In this document: in pieces, positions 37,594 through 50,700 of the stretch
Position numbering within the stretch: the first letter of the stretch is position 1
Layout of the letters: each line of letters starts with the position of its first letter
Origin: Tanytarsus gracilentus
Lineage: Eukaryota; Arthropoda; Insecta; Diptera; Chironomidae
Reading direction: 5' to 3'
Assembly: GCA_038502055.1 (NCBI GenBank)
Contig: JAXRKN010000039.1
Coordinates: 4,216,001-4,280,000 of the forward strand
Length of the DNA: 64,000 nt
Made by a program: the position numbers and the translations under genes
Notes under the pieces: model-generated
What the model saw: the letters and a program-made list of their open reading frames with translations, nothing else
The model's database searches: none
Told to the model about the DNA's origin: nothing

Positions 37594-40500
37594 ATGACGT
37601 TTCTGAGGCAGTGTGCAATTATCGCGACTCTATGCTGTCTGGTAATTCAAATCACGGCAACACCGTACGATAATTCAAAATATTTCCAAGTAAGTATTTT
37701 TTCAGATTTATAGAGTAATTTATGAACGTCATGAAATCCCCGCAAGAAAAACATTTTTAATTTTAAATTTTTACGCGTAAAATAAAAACTAATCAGTGAG
37801 TTTTTAAAAAATTAATAATTGAATTTTTTGAGTCATCATCGTAGTTTTTTTTCGATGAATAAATGAATTATAAAAATTTGTCACGATACAGTAATTATCA
37901 GATTGATTAACGAAATCTTCCTCAATTCCCATAAAATCAAATCGTTCGTAGAAAATAATAGAGAGAATCCGAAAAACATGCCTAGACGATAAGCAGAAAG
38001 AGAAGCATGAATGAGTAATGAATGCTGTGTTGTTTCAAATTGAATTAAATCAAGAAAAATATTTACATGGGACGAAAATGATGATAAGAATTTGAATAAC
38101 TCTCGTTTTCAATTTCAGTCGCTTTTAAATCGTTGATAGGAAAGCATTAAAAAATTAAAGAGTCTAAAGAAATGTCACTGAATTTCCTCTCGGTCGTTTT
38201 TCTTTCTATTTTGTCTCTCGCGTGTGCACTCCACAATTGCACATCGTTCAATGATCGAAACCATGGTTTTGGGTGTGAGTTGCGCGGTGTCGTGCCAAAC
38301 GATGAGATTTTTGAGATCACAATGATGTCGAGAGACAACACAAATAAAACTGATGCGGATGTTGCTTGGGTGCAAATCAGAGACTCTCAATTTACTAATT
38401 TGCCGAGTGGAATTTTTGAGAAATTCGAAAATATGGAGAAAATTATGATATTGACAACGATGGGATTTAAAACACTAAACACGACATACTTTGATAAGAA
38501 AATAACCTTGGTGCTCATGAAGAATACAGATCTCGAGGTGATAGGCGAGAATGCGTTTGTGGGCTTGAGTCAGCTGACAATTTTGAGCTTGAACTATAAT
38601 CGCATTTGTAAAGTGCATAAAAATGCCTTCCGTGATCTCGTTAAAGCGGACAAAATTGAAATGGTCTCGAACAATATTGAATCGCTCGATGATGACACTT
38701 TTAAGAATAATGTCAATTTAAGACTTTTGCTGTTATATAATAACAAAATTAAGGTGAGAAAAAAATTATTTAGTTTAAAAAAATGTTAATTAAAAATCCA
38801 TTAGATCATAACCGAACAATTGCTAACTAACAACGTGAATCTGGAATCACTTCAAGTTCAAAATAATTCCATTACACAAATCGAAAAAGGATTTTATAAA
38901 TCACTGCAGAAATTAACGCGTGCTGATTTCTCTTCGAATCTTTGCATAAGCGAATCCATTACACTTACGAGATTTATTCAATGGAGCAGTCATCTGCTAA
39001 AGTTTAAGGACTGTTTTAATAATTATGTGCTTTTGAAGCAAATGGATGATGTCATAACTAACGTTCGCACTAAAATGGACGATTTAGAGACAAAAGTTGC
39101 GGAAACAATTGAAAAAGTCGATAATGATTTAAAAGTCCTCGAAAATAAGATGGACAACTCAACGGAATTGGTTGAATTTAAGACAAATTTAGTTAAATTC
39201 TTAAAGTCTGATCAGGAACTTTTTGAACGCAAATATGAGAATGATTTGAACAACATAACTTCAGCAGTTAAAACAGATTTGATGGACAAGATTAAGGAAA
39301 ATGTCGTGCAAGTGTTGGAAGTTTCTCAAGGGGCAAAACAGGAAAAACTCGTAAAGGACGATTTCGATGACCTTCGAAGTGAATTTTCAGGCAAATTTAC
39401 CCTCATATATGTGACACTTTTCTTCATGGTTTGCTTCGCATGCATCGCTGCACTTTTTATAGCTCGAAATCAATCAATCTATCCCATCTTCAATAGATAT
39501 AAGGGTGACAGTAATCATTTAATTGAAGCGGAAGTTTGTTGAACTTTCTCTCGCGAGCTCGCGCACAAGGAAGTCGCATTTAAAATGCGGAATGTGCAGA
39601 AAGTACGCGAATAAAATTTATTAAAAGCATTTTCGTTATCACTTAAGCAATCATTTAAAAATATATTATGAAAAAGTGTAAATAAAAATAATTTTAGGAA
39701 AAAACAGCTGAATTAAAAAAAATCTCACGCGATAAAAAAAATAATAGACTGAAAACTTCCTTGTTCCTGAATTTTTTACATTGTTGTGATTTTTTATCAC
39801 ATTTTATGATTCATTGCATTCAGCACATATGGAAAAACAATTTATTAATTTTTTTAAATGATTGAAACTTTAAATTTTTATTTCTAAACTTTTTAACCAT
39901 GTGAGGGATCAATCGGGATGTACGCGATCTGCAAAACGTTTCGGAACTCCTTTCTGAAGTAAAAATTGTTTAGGTGCCATGTGGATGTTGGGAAAATAAT
40001 GTAAAATCGAGTCCCACGCCATAGCACTTAGCTTTGGTATTGTTACCCACATTTTATAGAGATTATTCGTACGCATTGCGTTTGCAGTTATGCCGCCAAA
40101 TATACTGTGAAGAAATTATCAAACATTAACATTAATTATTTTACTTTAAAATTTAAGTTTTACTCACTACATGCATCCTTCGCTTGATAGAGCTGCATCA
40201 TGAAAATAAAGGGTAGTTCGAAGACCTGCTTTACGAAAACAAAACCATGTTCGAGTTTTAAGTGATAGCCTCCACACATCATTGAGAGGTCCTGCTTGAT
40301 TGTTCCCGCCGACAATATAAACAAAATTCTCATCATTTCCGTCCATGTCCTTAATCGTATGCTGAACGAGTGAGTGACATTTTCGTGGCTTTGGAAATTG
40401 GTCTCTACTATTTGGATATGTCTCAATGCGATCCCATTTTCTCGCAACAATATCATAAACGGGCAGAACCTTGAGATCAAAAACTTGATCAGCAGTTCCT

Positions 40501-42077
40501 CCGCCAAAAATATAGACGTGTTTTGAATCGATAGCTATTTCATGTCGATATCGTCCGATAGGCTGAATCGGATCAATTTCAGGTCTACTTATTGCTAACA
40601 GTTCCCACTTTGCAGCGAGAAAATTAAGTCGATAAAGGTCAGCCGTATAATCGAATCCTTGCGTTCCACCAAGTGTATAGAGAAAATTGTCTTGGCACGC
40701 TATAGACATTCCATATTGTCCCGGAGGTTGATTAAATTCATCATTGTGTGTTTTCAGCTCGTGTATCCGAAATGGCTGCTCATTAGGCTTCACTAGCGTT
40801 ACTGTATTGGAACATCTGAGGCATTTAGTTAAAGTTAGTTCATAATTTTTGAAATGGAATTATTTTAAGTTCACCTGAGCCCAAAAGGATAACTTGTGCC
40901 TCCAAAAATCACTAGAGCATTACCATACATGACCATAGCACTCGATGCAAGCTCATCCGGCACATCATAAATCGATTCAGCTTCATCATTTGTTTCGTCG
41001 TCATTGAGCAACTTCCAGCACTTCCTTACAAAATTGTAGCAGAGAATTTCCTTGTATAAATTATGTGACTCGTCGTTCTCTTTAAAATTGTAACCACCAT
41101 AGCTGTAGAGATTTGCCTCATCACAACAAATTCGATGTCCTTTATAATTAAATTAAAATTTGAATTATTTTTGCAATCGACGTGTTTTTTCAAAATTTTC
41201 AACTAACCACTCCGCGGTCCGGGAAGGAAACTTTCGTCATAATTTTCTTTTACAATTTCGTACGGACGAAACTTATATTCATTTGGCATATTCTTAATGC
41301 TAAAAAATAATGTAAAAATTTTTTCCTTCGAAATTTTTTTCAAAACAACAAAAACAAGCGAAGGGCAACTGACTGAGAATTTTTTGTCTTATCGGAATTT
41401 TTCAAATTTTAAGGCGGGAAAAAATGTTTTTTCTTGACAAAATTTCATGAATGCTTGAAAGTGGGTACTCACATAAAATATTTTCATTTTCATAATTCAC
41501 AGGAAAAATATTTTTCGCCAAAACGAACAAAGCCTTCGCTTTCAATTGTCAACCCATTGGATGTTTTACGTCAACGAGTAATGCTGGAGATGGCACGTCG
41601 GCAACGAGAAAATGCCGTCAGACAGGTGAGCCACACATATTCTCAGTGGAAAATTGTAATAAAAATAACTCACTTCTTAATGCAAAATAATAGGCGGAAG
41701 CAAACCGAGAGATCCTTAAGAGCATTGGAAAGCGTGGCAATTCATTCGATTATAACGACATTGAAGAGTACTTGAAAAATCGATATTACGATACGCATCG
41801 TGTGTATCAGCCAACTCATGCCTTCAATCTCGAAGGGAGCAACGGTAAGATGGAATTGAATCAGCATCAAATACAAATGCCACAACAACAGGGAACCAGT
41901 CAAGCGAAGCCAAATGAAAAGGTGGAAAACAAAAATAAAGTAAATGAGCCGAATCAAGAGCAGCAAGTCTATGTAGGCGAAAATGGCGATGACGACGATA
42001 CCGATGTAAATGAGGAGGCAATGCAGATCAAAAACTTATACGGACTACTCAGCAGATATTCACAAAATGAGATTTAA
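37594..42077 (+). CDS. Dh44: Diuretic hormone 44 (CRF-like) preprohormone
   Basis: Secreted CRF-family neuropeptide that drives fluid secretion by Malpighian tubules and is released from brain neurosecretory cells. Coding exons 37594-37689 (leader), 41503-41625 and 41694-42077, all phase 0, give about 200 residues. The first exon encodes a signal peptide (MTFLRQCAIIATLCCLVIQ). Exon 2 reads EKYFSPKR, whose KR cleavage site precedes the hormone (from 41527): TKPSLSIVNPLDVLRQR, then VMLEMARRQRENAVRQ. Exon 3 continues AEANREILKSI followed by GKR (41727-41735), the amidation and cleavage signal. The mature amide has exactly 44 residues, as expected. The tail is acidic and Q/N-rich, ending LYGLLSRYSQNEI. 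The leader exon is linked to the hormone exons by matching phase and by lack of any other partner. Two other genes lie in the 3.8-kb intron between them. Confidence 0.9.
38172..39542 (+). CDS. LRR membrane protein with coiled coil, nested in Dh44
   Basis: Exons 38172-38753 and 38805-39542 (donor AAG|GTGAGA, acceptor CATTAG, phase 0) give about 439 residues. A signal peptide (MSLNFLSVVFLSILSLACA) precedes a cysteine-bearing N-cap and five to seven leucine-rich repeats (LTILSLNYNRICKVHKNAF, LRLLLLYNNKI, LESLQVQNNSI). A C-terminal cap with cysteines follows (SNLCISES...KFKDCF). Next is an acidic/basic heptad-rich stretch of about 140 residues typical of coiled coil, one transmembrane helix at about 392-414, and a short tail. 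The order LRR, double-cysteine cap, coiled coil recalls mosquito leucine-rich immune molecules, here with a membrane anchor; that comparison is inference and no orthologue is claimed. It lies wholly inside a Dh44 intron, on the same strand. Confidence 0.83.
39909..41289 (-). CDS. slim: Kelch-domain protein KLHDC10 / slim
   Basis: Four exons, 41289-41208, 41139-40875, 40815-40168 and 40104-39909, with consistent phases, encode about 396 residues. Six or so Kelch blades are visible by their GG pairs: LYSYGGYNF, ALVIFGGTSYPFG, LYTLGGTQGF, VYIFGGGTADQ, VYIVGGNNQAGPLNDVWRL and YIFGGITANAM. The strings RYRHEIAID, RKCHSLVQ and YFHDAALSSEGCMYIFGG match the KLHDC10 family. The C-terminus (FPNIHMAPKQFLLQKGVPKRF) corresponds to its conserved VHL-box-like tail. 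In other animals KLHDC10 is a Cullin-2 ubiquitin ligase receptor and restrains PP5 to sustain ASK1 stress signalling. The gene sits antisense inside a Dh44 intron, and its ATG is only about 214 bases from the Dh44 hormone exon. Confidence 0.92.
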
Positions 42078-44737
42078 GGAAAATGTTTAATGTCAGACAC
42101 TGATGTAGATCACCCTCCTCGATGCACACTGTAGATTGAACAACAACAAAAAGTAAATTGAATTATAAGTAAAAAGATCCCCCAAAGAAGAAAAAAAATA
42201 TTATATTAAAGGCTCTCTTACGTAGTTGTAGTGAATGACACAAAATGATGGACAAATTAGATTTATTAAAGGTTCCATCCCTTTGTGGACAAAAAATGTA
42301 AATTTAAAAAATCCTTTCCATGTAGAAGAAGAAGAAGTGGTGCAGGAATTATTTTTCAGTATTAATGTCGCTATTTTATTAATTTAATTGAAGAACAAGT
42401 TATGAAAAATGTTGATTACGCTTATTATACACTTTTTTAAGTCCAAGGCATGACAACTTTGAATTAAAAAAATTAATTTGATTTTAAAAAGATTCAAAAA
42501 TTGAGAAAATGATAAATTTACAAAATTCATTACTTCAAAAAATCTTGATTTATTTTAAACATGCAGCAAAAGCTTAATAAAATATTTTTACCAAAATTTT
42601 ACTATTTTTTTTTGAAAATATATTTCTTCCAGTTGTCATGTCTTGATACTCGCAAAAAGTTTATGAAAAATTTCAAACTCGTGAAAAAATATTTTTTATA
42701 CATTCAACTTTTTTCCCTCATTTAAAGCTCTAGAAAAAAAGCAAAAATCATATTTTTTATTCACCTCATGTGCGCAGTATGTAAATCAAAAGTTACCTCT
42801 CTCAATGTGCAAAATATCCTCATACATCAACACTCCGATAATGGAGTGTCAATATTTATGTTAGCATTGATTTACGTGGTTGAGTAAAATAAAATGAGAT
42901 GTCAGTATTTTTTTAAAAACCAAAATATGTGCGTAGATTTTGTTACCAGTTCGTGCTGCAGTTAATAAATTCAAGGAAGTTAAACTTTTATTGAAGGATC
43001 TTAAAATTTATGTTTGAATAAAAATGAAATGAATCATAATTGTAATGGAGAGATGATGGATGATGGTTTTCCTGACTAATGGTTGGATTTTTTATTTGAG
43101 TTAAAAATTAAAATCAAAAGAAAATTTAATTTTTTTAGTATTGCAATTATAAATTAATCTCAGGAAATTATGAATTCAAAAATAAATAATTTTAATATTT
43201 ATTTTTTAATTGATCTCCAAAAATGACATTCCGAATGGTTCTTTAAAAAATATTTCTTACTGTTAAAATTTATTAAATTTTTGAACATTTTTTCCAGCCA
43301 AACTTGTTCGATATTTAAAAATTTAATTTCAAATTAAACGAAAAAAAATTATAAGACATAAAGAATGCAACAAAGGCAACTATTTACTGTGGAAAAAGTT
43401 CTAAGCTTAAGAAAATGATACAAAGAAGAAAATTCTTTTTATGCTAATTTTAAATGAAATTCAAAATGAAGAAAAGTTCTATATTTTAACGAAGAAAGAA
43501 ACGATTAATAAAAAGAGAAACAAAAGTTTTCTCATGAAATAAAATATAAAATATTGAGTGTTTAGTGCAAGTTGGATGAGTAAGTCCAAAATTTAAGATT
43601 AAAAAAATATTCAAAATTAAAAGTCGTCTATGAAAAATTTATAACCCTCAAACGCTTTTCTCCTCTCTAAAAGAAAAGGAGTTCCAGCTTAATGATGCTG
43701 AATGAAGATTTTCACATATTTAAATTTGATTAAGAATTTCCTTCGCACGTATGTATATAATGTTTCAAAATATTATGCAAAAATATTATGAATGATCTAA
43801 GTTTAAGCAATAATGATATGATATATATTAATTTTATGCCATTGCGAGATGAAAGAGAGAGGAACAATTTTTTTCGAGAGATAAAGAAAGAGAAGTAAAG
43901 TTGAAAATTGAAAATTGCACGCTTTTTTCCCTTTATTTTTCAGCACACAACTTATTGGTCCAATTTGTTTAATGATTCATGCTGACATATCGTCCTTCTG
44001 TGTACGACAAATATTTGTTTGTCACATTTATTGACATGGAGTCGTGTAAATTGTGAATGACGTCAATTCCGTTGTAGGACGATTAAGAGATTGTTAAAGG
44101 ATGCAAATTATAAGGCAATTACTCGTACGATGTTGACAGATGCATCGCGACATAATGGGTAAAAATGTACGATGCAATTTAATGATGAAGATATGCAGAT
44201 GTAAAATATATTTAGACGCTTCGATAAAATATTATTAAAAATATTTTTTTATGCCTCAGCTTCATAACCTTGGAAACTTTAAGCGTTCATGTTATCTTCT
44301 TATGCAATTTATATAGAATCTACCTGTTTGTCAACTTTTTACAGCCACATTCAATAAAAACATGCTGTAGAAGTCAAGTCAAATACTCCCCACGGGATTA
44401 CCTGAGATACATCGCTGTTTATTTGATGACACTTTAACAGAATACGTATATGAAGAAAATCTTCGGAATTCACAACGACGTCTCAGCATATGCTTCAAAA
44501 TTTAAGACATGAGAAGAATTTAAAGGATGTAGGATGCTAAAAGCAGCGGAGTAAATTCATGAAAGAACATTTTTTGGATTCTAAATTTATGAAATTGAAT
44601 TTTATGACATGACCTGAAATTTAATTTTGTCAGTAGGTTTTTAAATATTAAATAATTTAAAAATTATATTTTTGTGCTGAGTAAAATAATTTTATTTGTC
44701 TTAATTTTACATTTTTGTTGGTGCTAAAAAAAATAAT
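42078..44737. other. Intergenic DNA between Dh44 and the dynein gene
   Basis: Convergent 3' flanks of Dh44 and the dynein heavy chain. It is AT-rich with no frame above noise and no RNA gene recognised. Confidence 0.45.
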
Positions 44738-47700
44738 TTACTTAATATCACAAAGCAATGCAACACCTCTTAAAGTCCAATGCCTTGGACTAGCGTCTGT
44801 TTCAAAGTCTATTGAACCGACATACTTTTGGTCTGTTCGTTGAGGCTTTCTGTATATCGGGCACTCGTAGAGCTTTGGGTCTTTGCCCGCTGTCGTATTT
44901 ATAGCGTAAATGTAAATAATCGGCATCTGCTCATAAAGAACTTTCGGCTTCGATTCAATCAATTTTCCGCTGCGACGATCCAATGATGCACCTTTAATTG
45001 ATAAACACTTTTTATTAATCAAGTGACAAATTACGCTTTAAATACTGAAAGCACGTGGTGGAAAAATTTTATTTGTGAAACATGAAATCGATAAAAAGTC
45101 ATTTAATAATTTTATCACAAAATCCCAAAAACCATTAAATCCATGATTTACGACTGAAAAGCTCATGGATTTGGAAAATTTAAAGTTTTTTCAAGAAAAT
45201 TACTTCATCCATGAGCTTAAGGCGTTTCGACGTCAGCGTACGATTGTTCAAATAACTTTTAAGTGTTATTGCAAATTTTTCCAAAAGAAAATGTTTGTTG
45301 TGACGTCGAGAGCGGATATTAAACACGGCCCACATAGAAATGTAAAAGCTGTGAATCATCGGAAATAAATTACCTTCGAGGAAAAGACCGTGGACATAAA
45401 CACCTGTAAAATTAAATTTTTTCATAAATTTCCTGATTATTTTCAGATGAAATTTTCTCACCTTCAGATGGCGGATCGTGAATGTCTTCCTTGTTGTATC
45501 GTGTGATTTGATTTTGCAAAATTACAGAGTCCAGTGCCCAACCTTTGTGTGCTCTAGTTACTTCCTATTAAATATTATTTTTTAAAGTCAAAAAAGTATT
45601 TAAAAAATATTTTTAACCTGTCTCATAGCTGTTAAAAATCCTTGAGGATTAAAGAAGCCCGTCATCCAAAACACTTTTGGTCTATCATGTGCACACCAAA
45701 TGCGGAATTGAGAATTTCGTTCCAGCAGTTCCGTATACCAAAAGCCGAGTGTCGTTGATTCCCATGAAATCTTTAAAAAATTAAAATCTTACTTTAAATC
45801 TATCACATGCACGTGTAAGTAAGTACAGAAAGTAGGTTTTGTTGGATTCCTCCGGGAAAAATTATGGGAAAAAAAAAATTATTTTTTTAATTTTGTAATT
45901 TTATATAGAGTTTTAAAAAAAATTTTAAAAAAATAATAATTAAAAAAATATAAAAAGTTTAAGGAAATAGTTTTAAGAAATGAGTTTTTTTAATATTTTA
46001 ATTTGTAAGTTAAAATCGGTTATTTTTTTTGTGTTGAATTTTATTAAATTAAAATTTAATTTATAGGTAAATAAATCTTCCGGTGGTTCGGGTGTTGGAC
46101 TCTGTCAGAAAGGTATTTTTAATAAGTAAATTTTCCTTACGAAACAATTTAGCCTTGAAACAAGAGTAACAATTCATGAAATATTTTACTTTCAAGAATA
46201 GTTTATGCGACATTTGAAATTTAATAAGTTTTCGCACAAAATACTTTGATGCTTTCAAAAGGAAATTTCATTCATGTAACTTATACTCAACAAATTTGTT
46301 TTCAATATTTTCGTAACACCCACCTTCGTCCATCGATCAGGAATTTTTCCGTCGTACATTGCATCGAGTGAGTCTCTTAGATAATTACTCATAACAATTG
46401 TTCCATCGATTGCGAGTTTTAAGTCAGTGAGATTTGTGTAAACGGTTTTAATGACTCGCTGCATTCGATCGACTTCTTGCCTGAATAAATTAAGAAAGTA
46501 ATTAAAATTAAATATTAATTTTACGATTAAAAGCACCTCAAAAAGATATTCATTGGAAGCATTGCACCCATTCGTGCCAGCGATTCTTTAACTTCAAATG
46601 CATTGTATTGCGGTGGAAGTTTTCTTAACCTGTAATAAAAGCATTTAATTTAAAGTTTTAAGAAAAATTTTCAAATATTTTACATGTCATCTGCCAGCTG
46701 ATAAACGACTGTCTCACGCGATTCTCCATTTCCACCTCCACTCTCTTTTGGTTGCACACTCAAGATTGTGTCGAGAATTCCTTTCGCGGTATTAATTTGG
46801 TAAGTGATGTCGGCATTCGAGTGAAGGCCAAAAACTTCCGGTGAGTCAGCGATTGGAAGTGAACTTATGTAATCAACATAATGCTGAATATTTTTCGTAA
46901 CTGGAACTTTATAATTTTTATAAAACTCAAAAGCCGGCGTGAGTAGTTGATCACAAAACCAGACAGCGCAAAAAGTTGTAAGTAATCTCTTATCAAAATC
47001 GTCCGTGACACGACCGCCATACTGAACTTCACCAATCATATAGCAAATTGTCTGCCAACTCACACCCTTTTTCGGATCCATTTCGTCGAGGTGGTTCTGA
47101 ATGAAAGCCACACTTGCGGCAAAATCCGCTTGATTAAATTCATAAGCGACATTCCATCCGAGTGGTCCGAATTTTCTGCGTTCCTGAACGACTGTATGAA
47201 GAAAAGCTGTGGTGAGAGTAAAAGTTAATTAAATTATTGCATCAAAAAATCAAGAGAAGATAAATTTTTGATATTTTTAAAATTTTGAATAAATTATTGA
47301 AAATTAAACCTGTTGTGTAAAGAAGCGGTGGCCACTGGAATGCGGAAGTATAGTCGAGATAGTCTTGAGTGAAAGTTTGATAAGTTCGCTTCATGCTCGC
47401 TCGAATGCCTTGCGGTGGCTCATTGGTGAACTTGATGGCCATTTGAAGAAGTCCGATAGGGAAATCGCTATGGGTTTCGGTAGTCACCCACAAACGGAAT
47501 GTGTCTTGTACATGCTCGGTCTCAATCAATATGTCAATAATTTCAGCGCAAAAGTTAAGGGAGAGATGAACATTTTGCAACAACACCCACCCACCTGTTG
47601 ATGGAAGAAAATTTATTTTTGAACTGGCGCATTAATCACGAGTAGCAAACCTGTTGCCATGCATTCCGTCATCATTTTGCGTGCATGATATTCTTGACCT

Positions 47701-50700
47701 TGACCCATACTTACTGCTTTCATTGCTGTTTAATAAAATATTATAAAATTGAAGTAAAATAATTTTATTAAGAACTTACGAATATTTTTCAATTTAGCGA
47801 GAGCAATTATTTGATTTGTTGGATCACTACCAATAGATAGAATGCACACTAATGGTGTCCTCGGCTCAGATTCTTCCCAAGTTAGTTCCAAATCTAAAAT
47901 GTGTGTCTCACTATATTCTGCTCCGAGAGATTCTGTGAAAAAATTTAATTTATTATCAGTCAAACTTTTTTATTAAATTTTTTAATCACCTTCAATATAT
48001 TTTCTAGCCTGTGAAATTGTTCGATCTGGTGACCAACTTCTAATCAAAATAAGTTTACGGAAAACATCAAGGGCATTGTATCCGCATGGGATTTCTTCCT
48101 TTTCAGGTCTTTCAGTTTCATACCAAACTCTCCATTCACGCTCGTTGCTCTCAATCTTCTTTAAAATGTCACTGAATGGTTTTAATTTTGATATTTCCAC
48201 TAAATTTAGCCAAGTAATGTCGAGAATCCATTTATAAGGCTTTGGAGCAACTGCATTGAGATCAAGTGAGGCTCCTCCCTTGATAAAGGACATGAACTCG
48301 GTGTGAGAGATTAAACCTGTAAAAAATTATATGTTACACAATAAAAATCGAGGAAATATTTCAATTTACCTTTATGATAATCAACTTTAATTGCCATCAT
48401 GAGCGTAAAAAGTAATTTGTGACGTTCATATAAACTTCTACTTGTAAATGCCCAAACTTCATAAGTCAAATATCGTAAAATTATCGTAATTCTCTCCTCG
48501 GTGATGTTACTTCGAGTTGACTTTGTAATTGAGTTATCGAAAATGTTGAGAAATTGCTTAAGTGAATTTTGATACATGCACGAGACATTGCTCATTTCGA
48601 CAATCAAAAAGTACAAGATTGAACCACGCGTCGCCACAGCACGATACTCCTCGCGTGCTTTCATGATTTTCTTCTCTGTAATTTCCGAAATCTGTAATTT
48701 TTGATTGACGTCTTCAGCTGTCGTTTTCGTTTCTCGTAAAACTTCTATGAGCGCTTCGTCGTCCACGAGAGATCCCTCGGTGGATGTAAGTCTACACAAG
48801 AGATTCGCCTCCAACTCCTTCATCGTACGCTGATTTTTCATTACACTCTCGAAAAGATTTACTCGTTCCGACTCGAGTTCGGATTTTTCCATGAGAATTA
48901 CTCGACCAAGCAGTTGGTCTTCTAAGCCTCGCATCGTGACAGTAAAATCAATAATCGATGTCTTTGCACTTATCTCGGGCGAGAACATTGGATTAGGTAA
49001 TTTTGTGGTTATGTAAATCATGAAGCCAGGCATGACATCGCACTCTTTATCACCAACAAGGACTTTCTCAATCGAGCCCGATTTAATGAAATTCTTCTCC
49101 AAGACATTATCAATAACCGGGTCCAATTCAACACCCACATCCTCAATTAGCAACGGCCGTCCAAGTGAAAGAGAATCTTCCAAATGTGTTCGGAAATATT
49201 TATGGTTCAACGATGTTGTTTGCAATTCATTTTGGTCTTCCTTCGTCTTTATCCATAACTTGCCCTGTCCTTGCGGATCACACAGTAACGGATAGCTGCT
49301 ACTCTTCGTCACAATTAGAGCATTTTGCACTGAGAGCTCGTCATTCGGCAAACCCTGTAATGTCCACTCCGAAATTGTAGCATTATCAACGAGCATGCTG
49401 ATTATGTTGATGTTGTTTGTGTAAGGAATCTTTTTTTCCTTAAGCAATGTCATCCAAGATTTCATCATTTGTGCACGATAATCTTGATTATAGCTACACG
49501 AAAGTGTGAGGGGAGAAGAAGTGATTAATATTGATTGTGATTGTATCAAGCTATTTTTAGCATAATTAAAAATAACTCAAAATTAATCTACTTACGGTCC
49601 ACAATAAGACAAAAATCCTGTAGCGAGTAAAACATCGCCGACAAGTCTTCCAATTTGCTCCTTAAACTCTTTACTCTGCTGCGTCCATCGAATTTTTTCA
49701 CCAGCTAAACCATTAATTAACGCAGTTGCCGCATTCATTTTTCGCAAGCAGACATTGGCCGCGTCCGTTAACCTCTGCTTCTCTCTTACGGCATTGTCAT
49801 ATTGATCCTTGACTTGTTGCAGAGCCTGTTCACGTTCTCTTAATTGACTTTCAGCTCCAGCTAAATCTTCCATGGCGACCTAAAAGAGAAAATTTTGAAG
49901 TAATTTTTCATCTTATGTGTCAATATGAATTTTTACCCTCAGTCTCGCTTCTTGCATCGTCAAATTAGCCTTTAGAGGCAAAACTTCCTTGTTTACCGCA
50001 TGAAAGAATGACATTGCCTTTGTCCATGAAAGAAGCCCGGCAACATCACCGCAAACTCTTCGCGCTGTGTCCATGTTATAATCTTCCATCCGGAAATACG
50101 GTTGCAGATGTTCAATCATCTCTTCATTAATTGAATCCTTAGGATAATTTTGGAGTTGTAAAAGAAAAGTTGTCGATGCCATCATTTTTAAGCTCTCGGC
50201 CCACGAAGGTTTGGGAGAGGGTGCGGCAACGTCAGGCATGCAAGGATGAACTTTTCGTTGAAAGAGAATTAAAACACAATCCATAATTCGCATAATTAAA
50301 TGCGGCGGTCGACCGAGTTTTCGAACTGTCGCAATGTGAGCTGGTTTGATGGTGTTGAGTGCATTTTCAGCTTCTTCGAGAGCCGGTTTTGCTGCTTCTA
50401 ATTTTTCCATTGCTAATGCTTTTTCAACTGCAATATTTGACACGAGAAGTTCAGCTTTCTCTTTAACAATCATGACTTGATTCTTTACAGCCTCAGCTTG
50501 TGACGCTCGTTCAGTGACTTCGATCAATACTCGCTCGGATTTAAGTGAAGCTTCAGCTAATTCCATTTCCATAATCGCTAAATCTTTTTTCAAAATCTCA
50601 ACAGACTCTGAAGCTTCTGCCAATTTCTCGAGACCCGTATCCATTTTCTCTGCACCTTCCATAAGCTCATTGAATTTCATTGTATAAATGTTTTTGTAAC

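Noticed and set aside
41434..41502. ATG upstream of and in frame with the Dh44 hormone exon as the true start
   Set aside because: The intervening codons (MTKFHECLKVGTHIKYFHF) give no signal peptide and end in a clear acceptor AATTCACAG; the 37594 exon supplies a proper signal peptide in phase.
46061..46258. Frame within dynein intron between exons 21 and 22
   Set aside because: Both flanking exons join in phase without it, and DNAH5 has no matching insertion.
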